DNA from: an uncultured Photobacterium sp.
GTDB taxonomy: Bacteria > Pseudomonadota > Gammaproteobacteria > Enterobacterales > Vibrionaceae
Assembly (NCBI RefSeq): GCF_947039875.1
Contig: NZ_CAMRAN010000002.1
Location: 103,064 to 167,063, forward strand
Direction: 5' to 3'
DNA length: 64,000 nucleotides
The notes below the pieces were generated by a model, which saw only the letters and a list, made by a program, of their open reading frames with translations, was not told the origin of the DNA and searched no databases. A program made the translations under genes and the position numbers. Of the stretch, positions 29,953-40,410 are shown piece after piece. Positions within the stretch are counted from its first letter, which is position 1. Every line of letters starts with the position of its first letter.

Positions 29953-31275
29953 CTACGATGACACTTTATTCTTTACCGCTTCACGACTAGCAATAAACCC
30001 ATAAAAGAAATAACCAAGTAATGTAATGATAGCGCCATAGAATACGGCTTCCTCACCAGTAGAATATGCACCATATATACTATATAGAACGGCAACAGAA
30101 CCAATAATAATACTGTTCTTATATTCTTTTTGATTAACATCTGCATTCTTCATAATAATACCGAGTGCAGTTAATGCTAATACATAAGGTACCATATTTA
30201 TAAATACGGCTAAGTTCACTAACACATTGAATTGTTTTAATAAGGTTGGAGAGATAGTCATGACGGCAAGAATTAACTCAAAGGCTAACATAATCATCAT
30301 GCCTTTAAATGGTGCATCATATTTATTTACATCGCCAAAAATTTTGGGAAATAAACGCATATCCGCAGCCACTTTAGAAACCTGAGCATTAGTAAATTGC
30401 CACCCAAGCAATGAACCTAAACAAGCCATGATTGCCATTGCGGTAATAATTTCACCCACTAATGGACTAAACATTTGCGCAAAAACAAGACCAAAAGGTG
30501 AATCCGATTTTGCTAAAATCTCGTTAGGAATAATACCTTGAATAACGGTCGTTGAAGCAATATAGGTTGCCGCAGAAAATACAGTCGCCAGCATACATGC
30601 TAATGGTACATTACGTTTTGGATTCTCAACTGTACCGGAGTTAGCACCAGCAGATTCAATGCCTAAAAAAGCCCACAATGTTAGCGCCATACCTGAATAA
30701 ATCGCACTACCAACCGAGATGTCATGCGGATTCCAAGCTTCTTCAAACACTTGAGCATCAAACCAAAACCAGCCAATAATCGATAAGCCCAACACTGGAA
30801 TAATAATACCCCATACCGTTATTGTGGATATTTGTCCGGTTATTTTAGCGCCCTTAACATTAGCAAACATGGTAATAATTAAAATAGAAATAACACCAAC
30901 AAAAGTATGTATTGGGGTTTCTTTTAACCACGGAATAAAATATTCCAAGTAGCCAACACATGACACAGCGATGGCTACAGCACTAATAACAAGACACACA
31001 TAGTAAGTATAAGAGGCAATAAAAAAACTGGATTTACCATGTGCTTTTTCAGCATAAGCTGACATCCCTCCATCATCGGTGCAATACATGCCACATTTAG
31101 CAAAAGCATAAGCAATCGCCAATGCACCAATGGCAGTAACAACCCATGCAAGTAACGCTATTCCCCCCGTAGCGGCTAAACTTGAGGGTAATAATATTAT
31201 CCCCGATCCCATCATATTAACGGTCACTATGGTTGTTAATCCCATAAGTCCCATTTTGTTATTATTTGAACTCAT
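29953..31275 (-). CDS. PotE-like arginine/agmatine (basic amino acid/polyamine) antiporter
   Basis: 440 residues, about 12 membrane helices, APC superfamily. The first helix has the MGSGIILLP substrate motif. Across its length it resembles E. coli PotE (for example ITGQISTITVWGIIIPVLGLSIIGWFWF and LLGWQFTNAQV) more than AdiC. Because the neighbour is arginine decarboxylase, arginine/agmatine exchange is the likely role; ornithine/putrescine exchange is the alternative. It is first in the operon, an order like cadBA rather than adiA-adiC. Confidence 0.88.
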   Translation of the reverse strand: MSSNNNKMGLMGLTTIVTVNMMGSGIILLPSSLAATGGIALLAWVVTAIGALAIAYAFAKCGMYCTDDGGMSAYAEKAHGKSSFFIASYTYYVCLVISAVAIAVSCVGYLEYFIPWLKETPIHTFVGVISILIITMFANVKGAKITGQISTITVWGIIIPVLGLSIIGWFWFDAQVFEEAWNPHDISVGSAIYSGMALTLWAFLGIESAGANSGTVENPKRNVPLACMLATVFSAATYIASTTVIQGIIPNEILAKSDSPFGLVFAQMFSPLVGEIITAMAIMACLGSLLGWQFTNAQVSKVAADMRLFPKIFGDVNKYDAPFKGMMIMLAFELILAVMTISPTLLKQFNVLVNLAVFINMVPYVLALTALGIIMKNADVNQKEYKNSIIIGSVAVLYSIYGAYSTGEEAVFYGAIITLLGYFFYGFIASREAVKNKVSS

Positions 31276-31512
31276 AACGTGAACTACCTTCTAGCTTATT
31301 TAATTACATTTAAACACTATTATTTATATGGAATTACCCATCGCTGTGTTATATCGAAATAAGTATAATTTAAAATATGAAGGTAGGTTTATTTGTTGAT
31401 GATATATTTTAATGTTTTGACTAATATATAATTAAATAAGTTTTTTTTGCGTATTTCACTTCTTTGAACTAAGTTACTTTGTCATTTATTTAATAATCAA
31501 CAATTAATATCC
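31276..31512. other. Upstream region of the adi operon
   Basis: A strongly AT-rich region that must hold the antiporter promoter. I see no clear activator site and no ORF with an SD. Confidence 0.4.
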
Positions 31513-31551
31513 ACAAAAAAAAGCGTATAAAAGAAATTTCCTTTTATACGC
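31513..31551 (-). terminator. Terminator after the YbaY/META lipoprotein gene
   Basis: GCGTATAAAAG (31523-31533) and CTTTTATACGC (31541-31551), with eight T residues following on the minus strand. Confidence 0.85.
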
Positions 31552-31575
31552 CATAATATATTATTAATTAAATCA

Positions 31576-32418
31576 CTATTTTATTTTAAATGTTGCAATA
31601 ATATCAGTATTCTTATTTTTAATACTTAATATATTATTATTAATACTATAAGTGGCAAATTCAGGTAGTGCCGCTAAAAATGCTTGTTCTAGCTCCATCC
31701 CTTCCATACACATTTTACGCGTTGACGCAGCTTGACCTACTGTTAGCGTTGTTGTCGTTTGTGCTTCTAATGCACCATGGAAATTATTACAGCCAGAGAA
31801 ACCACTCACGCTGTTGGTTGTTGCATCAAATTGAATGAAGGCATTATTGCCACCAGCACCAGGCTGTACAGTTTGACCAGATAATGTCACTAATTGCCAT
31901 TGTGGGCCAGCAAGTGTTGGTTGACTCGCTTGCGGAGTGGCATTTTGAGGTGGCGCAACACGATCTAATTTAACCTCTAATGGCTGTTTTGCATCAGACG
32001 CAAACGGATCCATAGCCGACGTTGAAGTCATGATTAATTTACCATCAACTTTTACAGTGGCGCGTACATTATAACGGTGATTCGCTTGTATTTTATTTGC
32101 GTCATAATTTAGCGTAACAGGATAAGGTGGCGCACCTGCAATATCCATTGATTCAGTACTCAACGTTACCGATGGCGCATCTGCAAGAGACACATCTTCA
32201 AGAGCAACGCTCAGCACCGCACCCGGTGATAACATACGACGATCTAAATAGATAACACTAACTTCTAATGGCTTCATATCGGCTTTCTCTGCTTTAATAA
32301 CAGCTGTTGGTTGCTGAGGTGCCTTTACTGTTGCTTCATTATCATTACATGCCTGTAGCATTAATGCTGATAATATAACTGATGTTGCTAATACTACTTT
32401 TTTTAGTTTGAAAGCCAT
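31576..32418 (-). CDS. Lipoprotein with YbaY-type and META (HslJ-like) domains
   Basis: 280 residues. The signal MAFKLKKVVLATSVILSALMLQAC ends in a lipobox. Residues about 50-160 match the YbaY/YscW lipoprotein-chaperone fold (SVIYLDRRMLSPGAVLSVALEDVS and YNVRATV). Residues about 175-280 are a META domain (WQLVTLSGQTV, SGFSGCNNFHGALE, CMEGMELEQAFLAAL), related to heat-inducible HslJ. Such proteins are envelope-stress associated with no fixed biochemical role. It is monocistronic. Confidence 0.85.
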   Translation of the reverse strand: MAFKLKKVVLATSVILSALMLQACNDNEATVKAPQQPTAVIKAEKADMKPLEVSVIYLDRRMLSPGAVLSVALEDVSLADAPSVTLSTESMDIAGAPPYPVTLNYDANKIQANHRYNVRATVKVDGKLIMTSTSAMDPFASDAKQPLEVKLDRVAPPQNATPQASQPTLAGPQWQLVTLSGQTVQPGAGGNNAFIQFDATTNSVSGFSGCNNFHGALEAQTTTTLTVGQAASTRKMCMEGMELEQAFLAALPEFATYSINNNILSIKNKNTDIIATFKIK

Positions 32419-32627
32419 TATTTTTCCTTAAATTTACATATGCTTATTTGAAGAAATTACGTTGCTTATTTTTAAGTAACTAATCATAAATATAAACTTA
32501 TTTTTAATAGTAAAAGCAATGATTAGCTACTAAGTTATTTGAATGTTATCATTTATTTTTCCAATAATACAGCATTCAAAATGACAATAGAGAATAAGTA
32601 TAAACGTAACAATGATAAAATCACGAA

Positions 32628-33845
32628 CTATAAGCTTTCACTTATAACGCGCTCTAATGACTCATAACACCCAAATATTTCTTTACCTTGTAGATAACGA
32701 CGTAGCATATCAAACAGAACCGTTGAGATAATCCAACGTCGATTATAATTACTATATTGACGCTTAAATATTAGCTGCTGACACCAACAGCCATCTGGCG
32801 TTGTAAGGCCTAACATAAACCCACCATCTACTAATGATGGCCCTGTTGTTAATGTATAAGTCGCAGGTGCATGCAAATGTAATCGCTGGGCACGTAATGC
32901 AATTAATGTTGATAATTCAGCAGCACCAGCATTATCGTCAACCTTGTCAGTCATAACCTCACTCACCGCTAAGCGAGTACTTAATGATGGCACGTCTTGA
33001 AGCCAATTAATTGCAAACCCACCAGAGCTTTGTTCTGATAATGCTAGCGTTGCATCATCAGCTAATAAGTCAGCAATGCTACTCAGTAAACCTCTCTCAT
33101 CACCGACAATATTATCACCAAGCAATTCAGCCATTTGTGCCAATAATGTCGATACCTGATTATCGTTTTGTGGTGCAAATAACTTTATTTCAATAAAAGG
33201 CAGCGATGAGCGATAACCTAAACTGCATGTTTTGGGTAATGTTAATGGTTGAAACAGATCACTAATACCCGATTCAGATAGCCCATAAGTGTAAAGACGA
33301 TGACAGACTTTATTATCCGTGACATTAAACATAGTTTTCAAACGCGGCAGAATTTGTTCACTCACCATAATCTTAAATTCACTCGGTACACCCGGAGTGA
33401 AAAATAACCATGCACGATTTAACTGCATCATAAACCCACATGCAGTACCAACAGGATTATCAATTAGCTCAGCACCTTCAGGTAACATCGCTTGTTTAAG
33501 ATTAGCCGCAGGCATCTCTCGTCCCACTTGTTGATATTTAGCTGTCATTTCATCGACCCAAGCATCTGATTGCTCAAGACCAACATTAGCAGCCATTGCC
33601 GCAGACGCTGCAGTAAGATCATCTGATGTTGGTCCTAAACCACCATTCACAATCACAATATCAGCGCTTAAACTGCACATTTCTATTTCTTTGGCTAATG
33701 CTTCATAGTTATCACCCACAGTAACTCGACGTGTCATCGCAAAGCCTTGCTCAAAAAACTGTGCCGATAACCATGCTGCATTAGTATCGGTAATATCGCC
33801 ATACAGTACTTCTTCACCCGTACTTATCATCACTACACTTAGCAT
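32628..33845 (-). CDS. yfaY: CinA-like protein YfaY
   Basis: 405 residues from MLSVVMISTGEE; AGGA lies about ten bases upstream, while the longer ORF start would be too close to it. The N-terminal molybdopterin-binding-like (MoCF) domain has NGGLGPTSDD and NPVGTACGFMMQLN. The C-terminal part matches YfaY along its length, but the CinA-C deamidase signature is degenerate. Related CinA proteins have NMN deamidase or ADP-ribose pyrophosphatase activity; YfaY itself is not well defined. Confidence 0.88.
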   Translation of the reverse strand: MLSVVMISTGEEVLYGDITDTNAAWLSAQFFEQGFAMTRRVTVGDNYEALAKEIEMCSLSADIVIVNGGLGPTSDDLTAASAAMAANVGLEQSDAWVDEMTAKYQQVGREMPAANLKQAMLPEGAELIDNPVGTACGFMMQLNRAWLFFTPGVPSEFKIMVSEQILPRLKTMFNVTDNKVCHRLYTYGLSESGISDLFQPLTLPKTCSLGYRSSLPFIEIKLFAPQNDNQVSTLLAQMAELLGDNIVGDERGLLSSIADLLADDATLALSEQSSGGFAINWLQDVPSLSTRLAVSEVMTDKVDDNAGAAELSTLIALRAQRLHLHAPATYTLTTGPSLVDGGFMLGLTTPDGCWCQQLIFKRQYSNYNRRWIISTVLFDMLRRYLQGKEIFGCYESLERVISESL

Positions 33846-33967
33846 GGCTATCATGTCCTATATAAAGATTATTAATTAATAACAGTCTATGCCGAACCTT
33901 ACGCCATGAACAGAATATTATGCATCATCATTATTATTGATTTCTTTTTTACTATGCCAGATTGAGT

Positions 33968-33985
33968 GTAAATAATAATTTACAC
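33968..33985 (+). promoter_or_regulatory. Perfect TyrR box in the yfaY-tyrP intergenic region
   Basis: TGTAAATAATAATTTACA is an exact match to the strong TyrR box TGTAAA-N6-TTTACA. TTGACA follows at 33999-34004 as a candidate -35. A degenerate second box (TGTAAACATTTTAAAACA) is at 34142-34159. TyrR controls tyrP in E. coli. Confidence 0.75.
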
Positions 33986-34029
33986 AATAAAGACACGTTG
34001 ACAGCCATAATCTCTATCGTTAAGGTAGC

Positions 34030-34270
34030 ACTTAGCAGCAAATTATCATTAATTTGTTATTATATTCAGCTTTGAGAGAGCAAACGTGCGAATAATCCGT
34101 CCTAACACAGCCTATCGATAGCCACAGTGGCTAAATCCAGGTGTAAACATTTTAAAACACTTCATCTTGATTATGCCATTGTGGCCTGCTTTACATAATA
34201 GGGAGCGACCACAGGTGTATTTATACCCCCTCCCAAGTTAAATTTTCATCTTTCAGGGAGCGACATAATC
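34030..34270 (+). promoter_or_regulatory. Long structured leader of tyrP
   Basis: If transcription starts just after the TTGACA at 33999, tyrP has an mRNA leader of about 240 bases. It contains the perfect hairpin TAGCCACAGTGGCTA (34119-34133), a similar GCCATTGTGGC (34175-34185), and AGGGAGCGAC repeated exactly at 34200-34209 and 34255-34264. CCCCCTCCC (34226-34234) lies between and can pair with either copy. The second copy is the tyrP SD. I do not recognise a known riboswitch class. Confidence 0.5.
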
Positions 34271-35485
34271 ATGTCTTTAAATAAAACATTCGGCAGTATG
34301 CTGATTATTGCTGGCACCACAATAGGTGCAGGTATGTTAGCCCTTCCCCTTGCATCAGCAGGGTTAGGTTTTACCACTGCAACCATTATTATGATTGGTA
34401 TTTGGGCATTAATGACTTACACCGCATTATTAATGCTGGAAGTCCATCAACACGCCGATCCCTCGGCAACATTAAACACGTTAGCCTACGAATTATTAGG
34501 CCGTAAAGGGCAAACCATCGCAACATTAGCAATGTTCTTCTTATTCTACGCATTATGTGCCGCTTACATTGCTGGCGGTGGTAGCCAATTAAGTGAAAAA
34601 ATATCGACTTGGACAGGCACAACCATCGCACCTCAAATTGGCGCTGTTATTTTTACAATTGTGATTGCAAGTGTGGTATCAATCGGCACACACAGTGTTG
34701 ATATGGTTAACCGTGTTCTATTCACAGCAAAAGTCATTGCCCTTGTAGTCATGTTGAGCTTATTACTACCGTATGTTCAAGGGCAACATCTGGTTGAGAT
34801 GCCAGTAGAAAAAGGATTAATTCTATCTGCCTTGCCTGTTATTTTTACCTCTTTTGGTTTTCATGGCAGTATTCCTTCCATTGTCCGTTACATTGGAATT
34901 GATATCAAAGCCTTAAAGAAAATCATGATCGTCGGATCGGCATTACCGCTAACCGTATATATTTTATGGCAATTAGCGAGCCAAGGTATTATGGGGCAAC
35001 CACAATTAATGACTAACAGTACGCTTGGTGCATTTATTGGTAGCTTAAGTGAATTACTTCATAATCCAATCGTCGGTCAATCCGTTTCTATCTTTGCCGA
35101 TCTTGCCTTGGCAACATCCTTCCTAGGTGTGAGCTTAGGGTTATTTGATTTTCTAGCAGATACGCTAAATCGCGGTAATCACCTGTCAGGTCGCGGACAA
35201 ACGGCGTTAATTACATTTTTACCACCACTCGCATTTGCTGTGTTCTACCCACAAGGGTTTATTATGGCATTAGGGTATGCTGCTATCTCTTTAGTGATTT
35301 TAGCCATATTCTTACCTGTAGCAATGGTTCGAGCACAACGAAAAGCGCAATATACGACAAACACCTCATCTGGCTATATTGTTAAAGGTGGCTCATTTTC
35401 TTTAGCTATTATAACTATCGTCGGTATTATTATCATCACCGCTCAGTTATTACAAATGGTTGGAATAATACCCACTGTTGGTTAA
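34271..35485 (+). CDS. tyrP: Tyrosine-specific permease
   Basis: 404 residues, the family length, with about 11 hydrophobic helices. The N-terminal AGTTIGAGMLALPLASAGLGF motif and IFTSFGFHGSIPSIVRYI identify the aromatic amino acid permease family (TyrP/Mtr/TnaB). The sequence is closest to TyrP, for example LFADLALATSFLGVSLGLFDFLAD with only minor changes. It is a proton symporter for tyrosine in the inner membrane. Upstream lies a TyrR box; downstream is a strong terminator. Confidence 0.9.
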   Translation: MSLNKTFGSMLIIAGTTIGAGMLALPLASAGLGFTTATIIMIGIWALMTYTALLMLEVHQHADPSATLNTLAYELLGRKGQTIATLAMFFLFYALCAAYIAGGGSQLSEKISTWTGTTIAPQIGAVIFTIVIASVVSIGTHSVDMVNRVLFTAKVIALVVMLSLLLPYVQGQHLVEMPVEKGLILSALPVIFTSFGFHGSIPSIVRYIGIDIKALKKIMIVGSALPLTVYILWQLASQGIMGQPQLMTNSTLGAFIGSLSELLHNPIVGQSVSIFADLALATSFLGVSLGLFDFLADTLNRGNHLSGRGQTALITFLPPLAFAVFYPQGFIMALGYAAISLVILAIFLPVAMVRAQRKAQYTTNTSSGYIVKGGSFSLAIITIVGIIIITAQLLQMVGIIPTVG

Positions 35486-35507
35486 TTATAGTGACACGTA
35501 TAAATAA

Positions 35508-35534
35508 ATGAGGTTATTAACAACCTCATTTTTT
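35508..35534 (+). terminator. tyrP terminator
   Basis: ATGAGGTT and AACCTCAT with a short loop, followed by TTTTTT. Confidence 0.88.
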
Positions 35535-35671
35535 AATCAAATTGGTTTAAAAACATATAATTCATATATAGAATCGTGGACTAATATCACGTAGTTATAA
35601 TATTATAATGCTTAACTCTTCTATTTCCGTTATTATTTTAAAATTAACACGTAAAAAGAAAGAAGTTGGAG

Positions 35672-37636
35672 ATGGATCCATTCTCACCTCTCTATTATCT
35701 CCAAAATCCAATATGGGTATTTGATGTTGATAATAAAAAAATCCTATGGGCAAATGATAAATCATTACGTTTATGGAAAGCGACATCTATTAAAGAACTT
35801 TTAAATCATGATTTTGATCAAGATATGTCTGCTGCAGCTGCTGCAACATTATTAGAATACCAACAAACATTTAAATTAAATAAAACAATTAAAACATGGT
35901 GGCGCTTCAGTCCTAAACAAATAACTAAAAATATGCTGTGCTTATTTTCAGGTATTCCGCTGATTGATGGCCGCATGGCTATGCTTGTAGAGGTCATTGC
36001 TGATGAATCCTCTTTACGTCGAGATTTGGCCTTTTCTGATTGTTCAAACTTAGCACTCCTATTTAACGGTGATGGTAAGTTCATTAGTGCAAACGCTGCA
36101 TTTTCAAGTGATTATGGAGAAAGTTTAATTGATCTTTCAGAGTTCATTGGTGATACTACCGTCGCACAACAATGGCTAGAAAATGCTAAAATAAATAACA
36201 ACTTTAAATGCAATCGCTTATGTTGGACAGGCCAACGCCACAATTGGTTTGATATTGAAGCTAAATGGTTAAATGATAATTCACAATTATTATTACAACT
36301 CGTGAATGTCACCAAAGATAAAGAAAAACTGAATAAAGAAAAATATAATGCTGAACATGACTTTCTAACAGGGTTAATGAACCGCCGTGGCGTTTCTGCT
36401 GCATTAAAAGCAAGTCATCACCATCGTTCCCATTATAATTTATTATTTCTTGATCTTGATGGTTTCAAACTTGTTAATGATTCTTATGGCCATGCAGCTG
36501 GCGATAAATTACTTCGAGCTGTCGCCATTCGCTTATTAAACGTCGTTAAAGATAAAGGTCTTGTCGCTCGTTTTGGAGGCGATGAATTTATTGTTCAAAT
36601 AGAGAAGCGTAATTATACCACCATTGCAAACTTTACCGACCAAATAATAAAAACATTAAGTCGCCCTTTCCATATTAAAGATATTGGTGAACTATCTATT
36701 AGCTGTAGTATTGGTACTGCAAATTACCCTGATGACGCTAATAATTTTGACACGCTTGTTACTCAAGCGGATATGGCAATGCATCGCGCTAAGCAACGAG
36801 GTCGTAATTGCTCTTATCCTTTTTTACAAGAAATGGCCGATGCACTATATCGTAAAATGACCTTGCGTCATCATTTATCCCAAGCTCTCGAAAACCATGA
36901 TTTTGAACTGTATTATCAACCTATTATCGATTTAAAGAGTCAGCGATTAAAAGGCTTTGAAGCATTAATCCGATGGCATGATGAATTACTCGGTCAAGTT
37001 TCACCTGCTGAATTTATTCCATTAGCAGAAGAAACTGGCCAAATAGTACCGTTGGGACTCTGGATTTTGCATAGTGCCTGTCAACAGCTAGCCCACTGGA
37101 ACCAACATTACGCACAACAATTTATTATTAGTATTAACCTCTCACGAGCACAATTACAGCCAAATATTGCCCAGACAATTGAACAGATCATTCGCCAATA
37201 TAATGTCAATCCGTCTCAGCTTGCCTTAGAGATTACTGAATCTACCATGCTACAAGATTATTGTGAAACCAAGCCCTGCTTAGATGCATTAGCTGCAATG
37301 GGAATTGAACTCTATTTAGATGATTTTGGTACCGGCTATTCTTCTTTATCACAATTGCATGAGTTACCAATTAGTACGGTGAAGCTTGATCAAAGTTTTG
37401 TTCAAGGTGAACACTCCAGCAATAAAGTGATCATTGAAGCAACTAAAGCTATTTGTGACAAACTCAATTTAAAAATAGTGGCCGAGGGGGTAGAAACGCA
37501 AGCACAACTTAATTATATCAACCAATGTGGTTTTGATTATTGTCAGGGCTATTTCTTTAGCAGACCGCTACCAGTTTATGAGCTTGAAGAAACGTATTTT
37601 CATGCCCCTGTAATGAGTATGGCTGCACAATTATAA
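35672..37636 (+). CDS. PAS-GGDEF-EAL cyclic-di-GMP protein
   Basis: 654 residues from the ATG at 35672; a TTG two codons upstream is the ORF-track start. No membrane helix is seen, so it is cytoplasmic. A PAS-like domain occupies about 5-110 (NPIWVFDVDNKKILWANDKSL), with a second PAS-like stretch at about 125-215. The GGDEF domain (about 225-385) has LDLDGFKLVND and an intact RFGGDEF without an RxxD inhibitory site. The EAL domain (about 400-645) has an intact FEALIRW, DDFGTGYSSL and AEGVET. Both activities look possible; which dominates cannot be told from sequence. Confidence 0.9.
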   Translation: MDPFSPLYYLQNPIWVFDVDNKKILWANDKSLRLWKATSIKELLNHDFDQDMSAAAAATLLEYQQTFKLNKTIKTWWRFSPKQITKNMLCLFSGIPLIDGRMAMLVEVIADESSLRRDLAFSDCSNLALLFNGDGKFISANAAFSSDYGESLIDLSEFIGDTTVAQQWLENAKINNNFKCNRLCWTGQRHNWFDIEAKWLNDNSQLLLQLVNVTKDKEKLNKEKYNAEHDFLTGLMNRRGVSAALKASHHHRSHYNLLFLDLDGFKLVNDSYGHAAGDKLLRAVAIRLLNVVKDKGLVARFGGDEFIVQIEKRNYTTIANFTDQIIKTLSRPFHIKDIGELSISCSIGTANYPDDANNFDTLVTQADMAMHRAKQRGRNCSYPFLQEMADALYRKMTLRHHLSQALENHDFELYYQPIIDLKSQRLKGFEALIRWHDELLGQVSPAEFIPLAEETGQIVPLGLWILHSACQQLAHWNQHYAQQFIISINLSRAQLQPNIAQTIEQIIRQYNVNPSQLALEITESTMLQDYCETKPCLDALAAMGIELYLDDFGTGYSSLSQLHELPISTVKLDQSFVQGEHSSNKVIIEATKAICDKLNLKIVAEGVETQAQLNYINQCGFDYCQGYFFSRPLPVYELEETYFHAPVMSMAAQL

Positions 37637-37686
37637 TAATATGCTATTCCCCTATCATTAATTTGATAGGGAACTTACTTAGTCTT

Positions 37687-38886
37687 TTAGACGATATCCC
37701 GTCGCTCAGCATGAATCAATAAATTACGCGGTGTTATTGGTTTATCACAAAAAGTACCTAACACAACCTCATATCCTTGTTCTTCAAGAAAACAAACACG
37801 ATCTAGTGCTAACCAAATTTCAAGCGGTCGTCGAAATAATTGTCGAACTAATTCCATTCGTTCAATAATAGCAAATCGTTTTTCACCTTGGCGCTGCCAC
37901 TTATCAAAATCAATATTCTCAGGTAACTGCAAACTTCTTCTTGCGGCAGCCCACGCACAAAAGGCTTCAAACCCTTGGTTAAGCAATGCTTTTTGTACAT
38001 TTGGTACAGAAAGATATGTTTCAGTTTGACTAACTTCTCGTTGTAATAAATCAAATCCTAATCGAAAGCTGACTTCTACAAATCGTAGCTGCTTAACTCG
38101 ATTGCCCGCAGTAACAGTTTCTTGCAAAGGGAGGCGTAAATCATGCTTAGATAACACTAACGTGCTTTTTTTCACAATTGTAGACATTGGTTGATAGTGT
38201 GATTGGCGAATGAGGTGATAACAGCAAGGTGAAATACTTACTGCCGCCGCTTTTTTCGCTGCGACCCGTTGCAATAATGATACGTGTAAATCACCGCAGG
38301 CATGTAATGCGACAGCATGTTGGTGAGTAGTGATCGCACTATCACTATCAGCACAAAATGCATCGGCATGAATAAAGTTAATAGCTAACCCTAATTGTTT
38401 AGCTGCTTGTTCACCCTCAATACATAATTGCGATTGCCATTCAAGGCTTGTTACTGGCTGTTGGTGTGAGGCTGCCAAGATACGTCCTAGATACCCCTTA
38501 CCCGCACACCACTCTAGCCATGGCAATCCTAATGGCGGTAACACTTCATTAAATGCGATAATTTGCTGCCATTTTCGTCCAGGGATCCCACTTTCAAATC
38601 CTTGAGGTATGGATGTTTTAGTGCGCGCTAATGGTTGTATTTCAGTTACAAGTTGAGTTAGCGCCTCAGCGTCTTCAATCCATGGCGTCAATGCTGCCGT
38701 TAATGCATGGATATCATCACCAAACAACTGTAACTGATTGTCATCTAAAGCCGTTAACCATTGGCAAAATGGCAAATTTTGATGCCAGACAAAGCCACGT
38801 TCAACAAAAGGCATAAACTGCCAAAATTGCCTGTTTTTTACCAATAAAGCATCGAGACGACGAAAAAGCTCAACGTAGTTAGACAT
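37687..38886 (-). CDS. SAM-dependent methyltransferase, unknown substrate
   Basis: 399 residues from the ATG at 38886 (MSNYVELFRR). The SAM-binding segment is LPWLEWCAGKGYLGRILA near residue 135, and ALHACGDLH and SPCCYHLI match the GSTCD-type methyltransferase domain (Methyltransf_32-like). The substrate is unknown. The gene lies downstream of cysB on the same strand but is separated by the cysB terminator. Confidence 0.75.
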   Translation of the reverse strand: MSNYVELFRRLDALLVKNRQFWQFMPFVERGFVWHQNLPFCQWLTALDDNQLQLFGDDIHALTAALTPWIEDAEALTQLVTEIQPLARTKTSIPQGFESGIPGRKWQQIIAFNEVLPPLGLPWLEWCAGKGYLGRILAASHQQPVTSLEWQSQLCIEGEQAAKQLGLAINFIHADAFCADSDSAITTHQHAVALHACGDLHVSLLQRVAAKKAAAVSISPCCYHLIRQSHYQPMSTIVKKSTLVLSKHDLRLPLQETVTAGNRVKQLRFVEVSFRLGFDLLQREVSQTETYLSVPNVQKALLNQGFEAFCAWAAARRSLQLPENIDFDKWQRQGEKRFAIIERMELVRQLFRRPLEIWLALDRVCFLEEQGYEVVLGTFCDKPITPRNLLIHAERRDIV

Positions 38887-38956
38887 AAACAACCATTAAT
38901 CGACCTAAAATTGGGGGTTAGTGTATATCAAGCTTACGTTTGACACATTAACCAAA

Positions 38957-38983
38957 TAAAAAAACCGCTATCACTAGCGGTTT
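38957..38983 (-). terminator. cysB terminator
   Basis: AAACCGCTA (38962-38970) and TAGCGGTTT (38975-38983); the minus-strand side ends in TTTTTTATTTGG. Confidence 0.82.
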
Positions 38984-39009
38984 CAATTATGTTAATAACA
39001 ACTCAGACG

Positions 39010-40410
<1,401 letters not shown>

